Shown piece by piece: positions 7,651-16,468 of a DNA stretch of 64,000 nt (position 1 is its first letter; each line of letters opens with the position of its first letter). The notes beneath the pieces are model-generated. The model saw nothing but the letters and a program-made list of their open reading frames with translations, was not told where the DNA came from and ran no database searches. This stretch comes from Marinobacter sp. 1-4A (lineage in GTDB: Bacteria; Pseudomonadota; Gammaproteobacteria; Pseudomonadales; Oleiphilaceae). Location: the NCBI RefSeq assembly GCF_016597725.1, contig NZ_VCGY01000002.1, positions 248,001-312,000 of the forward strand. Reading direction: 5' to 3'. Made by a program: the position numbers and the translations under genes.

Positions 7651-7680
7651 GGCCGTTACGGGCCGTTACGGGCCGTTACG
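7651..7680 (+). repeat. Three perfect tandem copies of a 10-bp unit
   Basis: GGCCGTTACG is repeated three times head to tail, preceded by a degenerate partial copy (CCCGTCACG). It lies about 60 bases before the PhyH ATG. Slippage-prone arrays of this kind can change length between strains. Each unit is 10 bases, about one helical turn, so the copies present the same DNA face. Confidence 0.85.
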
Positions 7681-7741
7681 GCTATTGGTTTACACATGGC
7701 AGGTCGAAAACAACTTTAATGACCAAAACGAGGAATGCCCA

Positions 7742-8365
7742 ATGTCTGAATCACTCGATGCACAGCGCTACAAAAAAGGCGATCACGCAAAAACCCACCG
7801 GCGCCTGAAACCGGGGCCCGAGCGTAACACCGTGGAAGTGGAGCAAGACTTCGAGAAGCTGATGCGTGACGGCTATGTCATCATCGAAAAATTGATCCCC
7901 CTTGAAACCTGCACTGCGATCAAGGAAGAAGGCCTTGCGTTGCTCGGCCAGACCGGACGAAACCCGTTCGAGGGCCACCAGACGCAACGGGTCTACAACG
8001 TTTTGTCCAAGACCAGAGCAACCGACCAACTCGCCGTACACCAGCGAATTCTAGGGCTGATGGATCGGCTGTTCGAGCCCGGCTTTCTGTTGTCCCAGAG
8101 CCAAATCATCAACATTCTTCCCGGCGAGGCTCCACAGGGGCTGCATCACGATGATGCCTTCTATCGCCTGCCCGCCCCCGTCAGCCACTGGGCGCCGCAA
8201 CCGTATGGGCGATTGATGACTTCAACAAAGATAATGGCGCTACCGTCATCGTGCCTGAGAGTCACACATGGGGAAACGATCGGTACGCAAAACGAGCCGA
8301 AACCATGCCCGCCGTTTATGGGCATGGTCGAGGGTATGCACCCGCTTCGCTTGCTGGAGGAGTGA
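7742..8365 (+). pseudogene. Phytanoyl-CoA dioxygenase (PhyH) family gene, frameshifted and truncated
   Basis: The ATG at 7742 starts a PhyH-like Fe(II)/2-oxoglutarate oxygenase: LMRDGYVIIEKLIP, RVYNVLSKTRATDQL, and the metal-binding LHHDDAFYRLP (His-x-Asp). Near 8171 a one-base loss moves the coding to another frame, where homologous-looking sequence continues (RPRQPLGAATVWAIDDFN, then DNGATVIVPESHTWGNDRYAKRAETMPAV). A one-base gain near 8317 shifts it back, and the reading frame then stops at 8365 without the distal WH..GG..N region that supplies the second His. The gene is therefore dead unless the base calls are wrong. It sits beside the island's decayed right flank. Confidence 0.8.
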
Positions 8366-8380
8366 TGCCATCAACATAGA

Positions 8381-8404
8381 CCAATCAAGATTGGGGCTTT
8401 TTTG
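8381..8404 (+). terminator. Terminator after the PhyH pseudogene
   Basis: CCAATC, AA loop, GATTGG, then GGCTTTTTT. It reads as a plus-strand intrinsic terminator and overlaps the last codons of the convergent DMT exporter gene. Confidence 0.5.
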
Positions 8405-9290
8405 CATGGGGCGTTGCCCCTGGTCCATTTCTGGCCCTGCTCGCAACCAGAGAGCCAATCACAATCAAAATACTGGCACCAATAACCGCAACCGTGGCCT
8501 CACCGTATCCGGCGAGGACCAGCAGGATCACCGAAATCAACGGTGCGCCGTAGGCCAGCGTTCCCAACAGCTGAATGTTGCCGTGTTTCACACCGTAATC
8601 CCAAGTAAAAAAGGCGATCCCCACTGGCCCCAATCCCAGCCCTATCACACCAACCCATTGAACCAGTTCCTGAGGCCATACGGTTTGCTCCCACAGAAGA
8701 TGGCAGATCAGGGCCAAAATGGCGGTGACACCGCAAAACCACCCCACCGCATCTGTCGGTACCGATCGGACCAACCGACTGAGCACCGAATAGCAGGACC
8801 AGATCAGGGCACAGAGCAATGCCACCAAATAGCCCGGCAGATTTGCCCAAACAAACCCATCGGCATTTTTGCCAATCAGCAGCCAGCAACCCGCCAATGC
8901 CAATAGGGCTCCAATAATGTGCTGTGCACGAAGGGATTCACCGGGCAAAAGCGCAGACAGCAACACAATCAACAACGGCCAAAGGTAGGCTAATAGACTG
9001 ACCTCCACCGCTGGTGCCAGCGTCATGGCTTTGAAGTAGGCAAAGTGGTAACCGAACAAGCCGACAACCCCAATGGCCCAAGCCAGCGGTGACTGTCGCA
9101 GGTATTTTACGCCCGCGTGCCCAGCCCGGAACCAGCGAACGCACATCAACACAAAGGCAATGCCGAAAGTCATCGCCATTAACTGGAACTCCGGAATCTC
9201 GCCGCCAGACAACTTCGTCAAGAGCGCCAGAGTGCCCCAGAGCAGGATAGAAACCGATCCTATCCAGGTGGCTCCGTTAACAGATGCCAT
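8385..9290 (-). CDS. EamA/DMT-superfamily exporter (YddG-like)
   Basis: A 301-residue inner-membrane protein with about ten hydrophobic helices in two EamA repeats, ending in a short basic tail. The first repeat carries SILLWGTLALLTKL and FKAMTLAPAVEVSLLAYLWPLLIVLLSALL. The second has CALIWSCYSVLSR and GNIQLLGTLAYGAPLISVILL. The pattern resembles YddG-type aromatic amino-acid/metabolite exporters, but substrate cannot be read from sequence. The gene lies downstream of an AraC-type regulator on the same strand (86-base gap), a common pairing that suggests local control. Confidence 0.8.
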   Translation of the reverse strand: MASVNGATWIGSVSILLWGTLALLTKLSGGEIPEFQLMAMTFGIAFVLMCVRWFRAGHAGVKYLRQSPLAWAIGVVGLFGYHFAYFKAMTLAPAVEVSLLAYLWPLLIVLLSALLPGESLRAQHIIGALLALAGCWLLIGKNADGFVWANLPGYLVALLCALIWSCYSVLSRLVRSVPTDAVGWFCGVTAILALICHLLWEQTVWPQELVQWVGVIGLGLGPVGIAFFTWDYGVKHGNIQLLGTLAYGAPLISVILLVLAGYGEATVAVIGASILIVIGSLVASRARNGPGATPHAKKPQS

Positions 9291-9376
9291 GGTATTTCTC
9301 CCACAAGTCTCAACGGTTAAATAATCATGGCAGACTATGCTTCGGCCTCAGGGATAGCTTTCGGGTTGTGGCGGGA

Positions 9377-10108
9377 TTATTTCGATTTTCGGCGGAAGTA
9401 ACTGGGGGCATGTCCAAAGTGGCCCCTGAAGCGATCACTGAACGATGAAAGAGAGGTATAACCAACCGCATCTGCAACCCGCTGGACACTGAGATCCGAC
9501 TGCTCCAACAGTCGCCAGGCTTCCTTCATTCGCAATTCCGTGAGGTATTGGTGCGGTGTCATGCCTATCTGCTTGCGAAAAAGTTCATTCAATTGCCGGG
9601 TGCTCAGGTGAGCGATGCCGGACAACTGCGATGCTGATATCGACTGGCGATAACGATCGTCCAGATACTGCTTGGCAACAATAACCCGGCGATCCAGGCT
9701 CAACTCGCTGCCGTGCCGTTCCTGAAGAAGCTGGATAAGCAGGAGTAGCATTTGGTGCTGAGTGTAAGCTGATCCGTTCCCTTCGCGAATCTGACTGTAC
9801 AGGAACTTTACGTAGTGAAGCAGCGCTGAATCCAGTTCAACAAAACAAGGCAACCTGTCCAGCGATGGTGCCAGGCCTTCAGGAATATCTGCCACCAGAA
9901 ACTGGTTTTCTTCCGTCGCCAGAAACCCGTGATCACGTCCGGATGGAATGATCGCGGCCCGCTGATTAACCACCTTTCCTTCCACTGCATCCACAGACAA
10001 ACACAGCGTCCCAACGAGAGGCAATACAAGTTGATGGTGATCGTGGGAGTGACTTCTTCCCTCACCATCGTAGGTTCGCAGGTGTAAGTTAATGTCTGGA
10101 TGCGTCAT
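9377..10108 (-). CDS. AraC-family transcriptional regulator
   Basis: A 243-residue regulator with an N-terminal cupin-like sensor (HSHDHHQLVLPLVG, IIPSGRDHGF) and a C-terminal AraC double helix-turn-helix (ISASQLSGIAHLSTRQLNELFRKQIGMTPHQYLTELRMKEAWRLL, then VQRVADAVGYTSLSSFSDRFRGHFGHAPSYFRR). A longer frame exists to 10204, but the ATG at 10108 gives a normal N-terminus. The His-rich DHH cupin motif is typical of AraC proteins paired with exporters. It probably controls the DMT exporter at 8385-9290; the effector is unknown. Confidence 0.85.
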   Translation of the reverse strand: MTHPDINLHLRTYDGEGRSHSHDHHQLVLPLVGTLCLSVDAVEGKVVNQRAAIIPSGRDHGFLATEENQFLVADIPEGLAPSLDRLPCFVELDSALLHYVKFLYSQIREGNGSAYTQHQMLLLLIQLLQERHGSELSLDRRVIVAKQYLDDRYRQSISASQLSGIAHLSTRQLNELFRKQIGMTPHQYLTELRMKEAWRLLEQSDLSVQRVADAVGYTSLSSFSDRFRGHFGHAPSYFRRKSK

Positions 10109-10309
10109 GCCAACAGTATAAACGCAACAGCGCCAATACTGATTGCCTCTTTTGCCTCTCTCGGGCTGAGTTTGTGCCGGTGGAAGAGAACAGACTGCAA
10201 GCACTGACGTTCACTTCGGATGTCGGCAAAAAATCCCCTTGTACATTGGTATTAACAGGCACTTTATGGCACTGTCGCGCGCCTGCGATTATTAAAAAAG
10301 GTTTAGTTT

Positions 10310-11869
10310 ATGATTAAGGGTAACGATAAATCAGGCGGAGACTACTCCATAGCTCAGCTTGGCGACCCGGTAGTGCTCACTCTCAGCGTCGGCTTTATTG
10401 CGTTGTTTGTTGGCTTCTCTCTGTTTGATATCAAAGGCGTAGCCGAGTTGATTGGCAACGGTTTTGCCTGGACGGCCAAAGTGTTTGGCACCTACTTCCA
10501 GATGTTGTTGCTAGCTACATTCTTTATCGCTATTGGTTTGGCTTGTACACCTGCTGCCAAAGCCAAAATTGGCAATCTGGCCACGCCCGAGATGAGCACT
10601 TTCCGCTGGCTCTCTATCATTATGTGCACATTGCTGGCCGGAGGTGGCGTGTTCTTTGCCGCTGGTGAGCCCATCTATCACTTTGTTGTGACGCCACCGG
10701 CGTTCACATCGGAACCCGGCACCGCTGCAGCCGTTTCCAATGCTATGGCCCAATCGTTCATGCACTGGGGCTTTCTGGCTTGGGCTGTTCTGGGCACCTT
10801 GGCTGCGATCATTCTGGCGCACGCCCACTATGTGCAGGGCAAGCCTCTGCAACCACGTACACTGCTTTACCCGGTGTTCGGTGAACGCATCATGAGCGGC
10901 TGGTTAGGCAGTGTTGTAGACGCCTGCTGCGTCATTGCCATTGTGGCCGGTACTGTTGGCCCCATCGGGTTTCTTGCAACCCAGATGAGTTTTGGTCTGA
11001 GCGAACTGTTTGGCCTGACTGACGGCCTGATAACACAAATGGCCATCCTGATTGCCTTGGCTATGATCTACGTGACCTCAGCAGCGACCGGTGTTCACCG
11101 TGGCATTCAGTTTTTGAGCCGGATGAACGTGTTTCTGGCGCTGGCCATCGGAGCCATTATTTTCGTCTTCGGCCCCACCCTGTTCCTGACCAACACCTAT
11201 TTCCAAAGCATGGGTCAATATGTTTCTTCCTTTATGGCTATGGCAACCATGACTGCGGATACATCTCCTGACTGGTGGATGCAGTGGTGGACGGTGTTCT
11301 TCTTTGCCTGGTTTATTGGTTATGCACCGCTGATGGCCATTTTTGTGGCTCGTATCTCTCGCGGTAGAAGCATTCGTGAAATGATTTTGGCCGTAGCGGT
11401 TATGGCTCCCATTGCCACTACCATCTGGTTTACCCTGTTGGGCGGCTCTGGCATTTACTACCAAATGACCGGCGTGATTGATCTGACTGAAGCGCTGAAC
11501 AGTTTCCGCTTTGATGTGGCGACTCTAACAGTTGCGCAGTCTCTGCCGGGTGGTAGCTTCATGGCGCTGGCCATTCTGGTGCTGACCACGGTTTTTGTTG
11601 CCACCACCGGTGACTCCATGAGTTACTCCATTGCGGTTGTGAGCACGGGTCACGATCAGCCGAACACCTTTGTGCGCGCATTCTGGGGTTTGGCAATGGC
11701 AGGTATGGCAGGCATTCTACTGTACATGGGTGCGGGGCAGATCAGTGTGCTTCAGCAGTTCATTGTGATCACGGCCATTCCGGTATCGCTGATCTTGCTG
11801 CCCTCTCTGTGGCTCGGCCCCAAAGCAGCTTACGCCATGGCGCGGGAACAGAAGCTGATCCCTGAGTAA
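10310..11869 (+). CDS. BCCT-family transporter (betaine/choline/carnitine type)
   Basis: A 519-residue secondary transporter with about twelve membrane helices. Family marks include LAGGGVFFAAGEPIYHF, HWGFLAWAVLGTL, and the helix-8 signature WWMQWWTVFFFAWFIGYAPLMAIFVARISRGRSIRE. The protein lacks the long charged C-terminal osmosensing tail of BetP, so it is more likely an uptake system for a compatible solute or related quaternary amine (or a thiol such as DMSP) than an osmosensor. Stand-alone gene, transcribed divergently from the AraC gene 200 bases away. Confidence 0.88.
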   Translation: MIKGNDKSGGDYSIAQLGDPVVLTLSVGFIALFVGFSLFDIKGVAELIGNGFAWTAKVFGTYFQMLLLATFFIAIGLACTPAAKAKIGNLATPEMSTFRWLSIIMCTLLAGGGVFFAAGEPIYHFVVTPPAFTSEPGTAAAVSNAMAQSFMHWGFLAWAVLGTLAAIILAHAHYVQGKPLQPRTLLYPVFGERIMSGWLGSVVDACCVIAIVAGTVGPIGFLATQMSFGLSELFGLTDGLITQMAILIALAMIYVTSAATGVHRGIQFLSRMNVFLALAIGAIIFVFGPTLFLTNTYFQSMGQYVSSFMAMATMTADTSPDWWMQWWTVFFFAWFIGYAPLMAIFVARISRGRSIREMILAVAVMAPIATTIWFTLLGGSGIYYQMTGVIDLTEALNSFRFDVATLTVAQSLPGGSFMALAILVLTTVFVATTGDSMSYSIAVVSTGHDQPNTFVRAFWGLAMAGMAGILLYMGAGQISVLQQFIVITAIPVSLILLPSLWLGPKAAYAMAREQKLIPE

Positions 11870-12189
11870 ACAATACCAATCAGCAGCCTCGGGAGCGTCG
11901 CTCTGAAGCTGTGATAATTCTTGCTCCTCCCAACAAGCGCCCTGCTTTGCGGGAGGGGCAAGAGCATCCAAACCCTGCCCCGTTACACCACGTCGTACTG
12001 CAACCTCTCCAGTACAAACGAGTGCATAACTTGACCAGCTAGCTAGGCGGGCATGAACGATCACTCATTGATGGTAGCGAAGTAGACACTGGCTAATCCG
12101 AAACGCAGGAGACATTATTGTGTCCGAATTTGCCCCCTGTAAGCTATATAGCGATATGATGGTAGGGCTATTTGTAAGGATCCGGTGTT
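11870..12189. other. Intergenic region between the BCCT transporter and cheV
   Basis: It contains one clear structure: a 12-bp stem (11920-11931 with 11951-11962, one wobble) around a 19-base loop, without a U tract. It may be a weak terminator or mRNA-stabilising hairpin for the transporter gene. AT-rich sequence around 12140-12165 probably contains the cheV promoter, and AAGGA precedes the cheV ATG. Nothing else recognised. Confidence 0.5.
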
Positions 12190-13080
12190 ATGAGCAGCAA
12201 AGCCAAGCAAACTCAAAAGCTATTATTGTTCAGCCTGTCAGGCTCTCGTCTGTTCGGGATTGGCACGCTGAAAATTCGTGAAATACTGCCGTTCAAGCCT
12301 CTCATTAAAATGCCCCATAGCCATTACGCGGTTATTGGCACCATGAACTTCCGAGGGTCAGCTGTGCCGGTGATTGATATGGCCGCGGCTGTTGGCTATC
12401 CGCCCTTAACTACGGAGGAGCGAAAAACAGCGTCTATTATTATTACCGATGTTCAGCGTCAGGAAACGGGTTTTCTGGTGCGCGATGTACAGAAAATCAT
12501 CGAAACGGATTGGAAAAAAGTCAAGTCGCCACCCCCAGCGCTGGGAGACAAAGCGTTTATAACCGGCTTGTTGGATATGAACGGCGAGCTTATTCAACTA
12601 CTGGATGTTGAGCTGCTGCTGGCTAACGTATACCCAGACTCATTGGATACCCGGGATGTGGTGCTTACCGACGTACAGAGCGAAGCCCTGAAAGCCTTAA
12701 ACATCCTTTTGGTGGATGACTCAAGGGTTGCCCGCAAACAGCTATGCGACGTGTTGGATGCCAAGGATATTTCATATCAAGTGACCACCAACGGCGATGA
12801 AGCCCAGCAGATCCTGCTTAATAGCAATGAACTTGGGAAGCCGATTGATATTCTAGTGAGCGATATTGAGATGCCAGGTCTGGATGGCTACGAGTTGGCT
12901 TTTAACGTGCGGGATAATAGCGCTCTGAAGCAGCCTTACATTATTCTGCACACTTCCCTGAACAGCGAAATGAGCCTGAGTTACGCCAATCAAGTTGGCG
13001 CAAACGAGGCTCTGACAAAGTTTGATGCAGATGAATTGCTACACGCAATGCTCAGAGGCGCCCGCCACGCTGACCAATAG
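12190..13080 (+). CDS. CheV-type chemotaxis coupling protein (CheW-REC)
   Basis: A 296-residue protein. Residues ~8-155 are a CheW-like coupling domain (LLFSLSGSRLFGIGTLKIREIL, GTMNFRGSAVPVIDM, FITGLLDMNGELIQLLDVE). Residues ~170-292 are a receiver with the acidic pair in LLVDDSRVARKQL, phosphoacceptor Asp in SDIEMPGLDGYE, conserved Thr/Ser in LHTSLNSE, and Lys in LTKFDADELL. CheV links chemoreceptors to CheA and can act as a phosphate sink. No other chemotaxis genes are adjacent. Convergent with the papain-like gene, 14 bases away. Confidence 0.92.
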   Translation: MSSKAKQTQKLLLFSLSGSRLFGIGTLKIREILPFKPLIKMPHSHYAVIGTMNFRGSAVPVIDMAAAVGYPPLTTEERKTASIIITDVQRQETGFLVRDVQKIIETDWKKVKSPPPALGDKAFITGLLDMNGELIQLLDVELLLANVYPDSLDTRDVVLTDVQSEALKALNILLVDDSRVARKQLCDVLDAKDISYQVTTNGDEAQQILLNSNELGKPIDILVSDIEMPGLDGYELAFNVRDNSALKQPYIILHTSLNSEMSLSYANQVGANEALTKFDADELLHAMLRGARHADQ

Positions 13081-13094
13081 GCAACACGAGAGGG

Positions 13095-15119
13095 CTACTC
13101 AGCCTGTGGCGGTTCGGCCTGTAACTCTGTCGCTGGCACGCGGTTTTCGCCCCAGCTTCGATACACCCGCGCCACGACCCGCTGAAGCTCTTCCTCACCG
13201 ACATCTGCGGGCTCGCCTCGTTCAAGCGGGTCGAAGTGGAAGATGTAGAGTCGGGACGCAAACTGCTCAAAGGGCAGCGATGCCTCGCCAAACCTTTCAC
13301 CTTTGCCGTCCGTGCTCACGTTTACGTCATCACCCCAACTTTGACCGCTATCGTTGTTTGGGTTGTAGAAATACGCGCGCATTTCACCTTCAGGGTCTAA
13401 AGCCACCCGCAATATGGTAATCGCATGCCAGCCAATGAACCGCGCAGCCCTGTCGGTTACCGCAATACCTGCGGGCTGGGGGTGTATCAGTGGTTGGTTG
13501 CCGTTGTAATAAGGGTGATAGCTGGCATAGAAGTGGCGAATAAATCCTTCTAAGTCTTCCAGGTTACCTGTGGCTACATCCACGTTGATTGCAAACCCTC
13601 GCCCGGCAGACCATCCGTGAAATTCCGGGTTCACCCAGCGGTGTGGATCGCCTTCGCGGCCTATGCACATGCGGCCCATTTCACCGTAAATTCTATCGAG
13701 ATGGGGCACGACAACCAGCGAAACCGGATCAAGGTCCAGAGTGACCTCCGATGCAACGCCGCCAAGACTTTGCACCGAGGAGACCGGTTGCCCCTCGAAA
13801 TGCATAACGATTTCATTATCTCTGGCTGCCCAGGCAACCATCTGCAATAGGTAGTCAGGATCGTTATAGGCCCACATAGACAATGCACGCGCAGACTGAC
13901 AGGTCGGGTTGTTCCCCTGACCAACACCTAAAGGTTGCCCCAGCATATTGAGCACACCCTGAATCAACCAAGCACCTGCCTGCGGTTGGTAGCCATAGGC
14001 CAACTGAAGACGCTCACGGGCTTGTGGACAGAGATTAAGCCGAGCTTGACGCCAGAGTGCTGGCGCCACCGGTGGCTGGTAAAGAATGCCCCGCTCAAGC
14101 ATCAGTGCGAGACCATAGAGACCCTGCGCTGTCTCGGGGAAAATACCCTCGGTGATCAGCATATGCACCAGCTCCCGATAGCACATAAGGCAATCCCGGC
14201 CGGTGCTTGATAGCCCTAAGGCTTCGCTGAGCAAATTATCCTGACCTTCCAAAATGTAACGCACAAAACACGCGTGATAAGGAGAGACCAACCCGGTGTC
14301 GTGCATGGAACGCGCAAAGCCGGTGGCTTCATTTTGTAGCGTCTGGGCGTCCATAGATTCGAGCCGTTGCTGGTATACAACGGTGCCCGGATCTTCACTG
14401 CACCCGCGAGTTGGCCCGTATAAGCTCGAAATCAGCCGATCCGCGCCACGCCCTGCGCTACCGAGATCGGCATTCGGCTCAGCCCGGCAAATGGCGATCT
14501 GGGTAATCATCTTACGCACATCGCCCACTTGAATTGGGCGCTGCTGCAAAATTCGCCAAATCTCTTCAATCAGGCTGTCGATTACATGCTCGTAGCCAAT
14601 ATGCTGAGCTACATGCTGCATGACATGCTGGCTGATAAGGGCCAGCTTGCCCTGCTCCCGTTCGGCTTCACCCGTCATGCCGAACAGTAGCCCGAGGTTG
14701 ATTGCCAAAACTTGAGTCAGGTAGTGATGGGCTTGTTCGGCGGACACAGAGGGATGCAGATAGGTGCCGCGAACAACCGCCAGCAAGCGGAGCTCACTAA
14801 GCGCCTCGATAACGACCGTATCTGCATTAGGGCTTTGCAGCGAGTGCGTTGTTAAGGAGGGTAGCAGGGTAGCGGGCTCCGCCCAATCTGTACCCTCAAA
14901 CACACCTGCTATTTCTAACTGCTCTGCACGCGCCTCAATCACTGCGCAGCCTTCCGGCTGCATCAGGATACGGCGCACAAGATCAAAAACCCGAGGAAGT
15001 TTGCCAACTTTGGCAAAAGCCCGGCTTTCATCCAGAACACGAGTCGCCTCATCCAGTCTTTGCGCCAGCTTTTCCAAGTTCACAGCCGGAACCACATTGC
15101 CCGATTTATGATCGTTCAA
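13095..15119 (-). CDS. Uncharacterised protein with a C-terminal papain-like (Cys-His-Asn) region
   Basis: A 674-residue soluble protein that I cannot place in a named family. The first ~390 residues are mostly alpha-helical with scattered His and Cys. From ~400 on there is an ordered set of residues like a papain/transglutaminase fold: NNPTCQSARALSMWA (Cys407 at a helix start), GWHAITILRV (His565 before a beta strand) and FYNPNND (Asn587/Asn589). The Cys-His-Asn order and the helix/strand context fit a cysteine peptidase or acyltransferase. It is the second gene of a two-gene operon after an ATP-grasp enzyme (54-base gap containing a hairpin). An ATP-grasp ligase with a papain-like partner suggests formation or processing of an amide/peptide bond, but substrate and activity are unknown. 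No signal peptide, so probably cytoplasmic. Confidence 0.75.
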   Translation of the reverse strand: MNDHKSGNVVPAVNLEKLAQRLDEATRVLDESRAFAKVGKLPRVFDLVRRILMQPEGCAVIEARAEQLEIAGVFEGTDWAEPATLLPSLTTHSLQSPNADTVVIEALSELRLLAVVRGTYLHPSVSAEQAHHYLTQVLAINLGLLFGMTGEAEREQGKLALISQHVMQHVAQHIGYEHVIDSLIEEIWRILQQRPIQVGDVRKMITQIAICRAEPNADLGSAGRGADRLISSLYGPTRGCSEDPGTVVYQQRLESMDAQTLQNEATGFARSMHDTGLVSPYHACFVRYILEGQDNLLSEALGLSSTGRDCLMCYRELVHMLITEGIFPETAQGLYGLALMLERGILYQPPVAPALWRQARLNLCPQARERLQLAYGYQPQAGAWLIQGVLNMLGQPLGVGQGNNPTCQSARALSMWAYNDPDYLLQMVAWAARDNEIVMHFEGQPVSSVQSLGGVASEVTLDLDPVSLVVVPHLDRIYGEMGRMCIGREGDPHRWVNPEFHGWSAGRGFAINVDVATGNLEDLEGFIRHFYASYHPYYNGNQPLIHPQPAGIAVTDRAARFIGWHAITILRVALDPEGEMRAYFYNPNNDSGQSWGDDVNVSTDGKGERFGEASLPFEQFASRLYIFHFDPLERGEPADVGEEELQRVVARVYRSWGENRVPATELQAEPPQAE

Positions 15120-15131
15120 ACGATGTTCCTC

Positions 15132-15150
15132 AGGGCCTGCATCAGGCCCT
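15132..15150 (-). promoter_or_regulatory. Perfect hairpin in the leader of the papain-like gene
   Basis: AGGGCCTG, CAT, CAGGCCCT: an 8-bp perfect stem with a three-base loop, 12 bases before the GTTTGAACG-ATG start of the downstream gene. A TTATAG sequence lies just upstream on the minus strand. It could set the ratio of the two proteins (processing or stabilisation) or mark an internal promoter. It has no U tract, so it is not a standard terminator. Confidence 0.45.
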
Positions 15151-15173
15151 ATAATTGTTAATGCATCGCCCGA

Positions 15174-16406
15174 TTATACATAGAAATCCAGGTCTTCCTG
15201 ATGCTTCAGTAAGTCCCGCATTACATAAGGGTCTTCACCAAAGAAATACACTAAGCCCCAATGGGTACCAAATGCCGTCCGCTTGGTAACGGTTTCTTCC
15301 AATGGCGGCGTCAATTCGTGGGACTCAAAGTACTCGTGGTTCTCGGTTTCCTCGGGAATTTCGAGTTTGCTGACAACCCGGCGGCGCGGGTATACGCCAA
15401 AGCATCCGGCGTAGCCTTTGGCATCCACCACTTCTTTCGGGAAGAAAGCTTTGATTTCCTCATCCGTAGTTTTGGGGTCAAAAGATAGTATAAGACCCTG
15501 ATAAGCGTTGAACCCGTAGGCATTCTCAAGTAACTCGAACACTTTGAACCCAGGCGGACGATAGGCGACTTCACCGAAGTACATGGTGCCGTCGCTTGTC
15601 ACGAAGTATTCGGGGTGCACAAAGCCGAAATCAATATCGAACGTCTTGATCAGCTTTTCGATCTCGCCGCGAATCTGGTCACGGTACTTTTCAAGATCCG
15701 GGGTTGCAGGCACGAATACCGAGTAACCCAGCGTGACGTATTCGGAGATGTTCAGGAAGGCAATTTTGCCATTGTGGACCCACGCCTCCACGGCAAATTC
15801 CCAGCCGTCGAGATGGGACTCCATGAGCACAGGGAATTCTTCATCCGGGATTGAGTCCACTTCGTCCGGAGTACGAATAACCCTATGGCCGAGGCAGCCA
15901 GCTTTATCAAAAGCTTTCAGGTGGATCGGGTCGTTGGGGTCGCCATCAAGCTTAAGCAGGGTTTGATTAACTCGCTTGAGAAAGCGGATAACGTCGCCCT
16001 TGTCGTGGGCCTCTTCAAAAATACCCACACGGATACCACCGAGCTGGGCACGGCGCTTCATCAGAGCTTTGTCACGCAACAGCATGGCTTGGCCAAACAA
16101 TCGTGGTTTGTCCATTAGCACTGAGTTAATCGCGCCCGCCCATTCAACGGTTTCTTCAAACAAAGGAATGGCAACGTCCACGCCCATGTCTTTGAGAGTT
16201 TGGGCTATTTCCACAGAGCGGTCGTTCAGGCGCTCGAAGTTCCAAGGCACGTAGGGAATATTGTGCTCTTTGCAGTAAGGCTCGGCCCAATCCGGCGCCA
16301 CCACCACATAACGGCGGTCAAACTTATCAGCGGCTCCTACAGCATTGAGGCTCCAGCCTAGCAGTGCGACATAGCCCTTATCCGGGTTATATTTGTGCTC
16401 GCTCAT
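15174..16406 (-). CDS. ATP-grasp domain enzyme of unknown substrate
   Basis: A 410-residue protein. It has an N-terminal pre-ATP-grasp region (YVALLGWSLNAVGAADKF) and a central/C-terminal ATP-grasp: MLLRDKALMKRRAQLGGI, FPVLMESHLDGWEFAVEAWVHNGKIAF, then VHPEYFVTSDGTMYFGEVAYRPPGFKVFELLENAYGFN, where the GE-x-A-x-RPPG segment matches the Mg/ATP-binding end of ATP-grasp ligases. Such enzymes join a carboxylate to an amine or thiol through an acyl-phosphate. It is the promoter-proximal gene of a two-gene operon with the papain-like protein at 13095-15119. No biosynthetic pathway genes flank it, so the substrate is open. Confidence 0.85.
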   Translation of the reverse strand: MSEHKYNPDKGYVALLGWSLNAVGAADKFDRRYVVVAPDWAEPYCKEHNIPYVPWNFERLNDRSVEIAQTLKDMGVDVAIPLFEETVEWAGAINSVLMDKPRLFGQAMLLRDKALMKRRAQLGGIRVGIFEEAHDKGDVIRFLKRVNQTLLKLDGDPNDPIHLKAFDKAGCLGHRVIRTPDEVDSIPDEEFPVLMESHLDGWEFAVEAWVHNGKIAFLNISEYVTLGYSVFVPATPDLEKYRDQIRGEIEKLIKTFDIDFGFVHPEYFVTSDGTMYFGEVAYRPPGFKVFELLENAYGFNAYQGLILSFDPKTTDEEIKAFFPKEVVDAKGYAGCFGVYPRRRVVSKLEIPEETENHEYFESHELTPPLEETVTKRTAFGTHWGLVYFFGEDPYVMRDLLKHQEDLDFYV

Positions 16407-16468
16407 CGGCTCTCTCCTTGCTTTCGAATGTCCTTTTACCCTACGCCGATGTGTGAGAATCGCAAATA

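Larger units (their letters stand above)
7270..7741. other. Gene-poor stretch between the island and the PhyH pseudogene
   Basis: About 470 bases with no convincing full gene. It holds a 28-codon frame at 7368-7454 with a good ribosome site, a three-copy 10-bp tandem repeat at 7651-7680, and otherwise sequence I cannot assign. Frames here that extend upstream of the PhyH ATG at 7742 show no family resemblance. Confidence 0.5.

Noticed and set aside
8268..8906. 212-residue plus-strand frame opposite the DMT exporter
   Set aside because: Composition is low-complexity and Gln/Asn/His-rich, typical of antisense of membrane-protein codons.
11920..11962. A riboswitch for cheV
   Set aside because: A single stem without a conserved core or U tract, closer to the BCCT stop; it does not match a known riboswitch.
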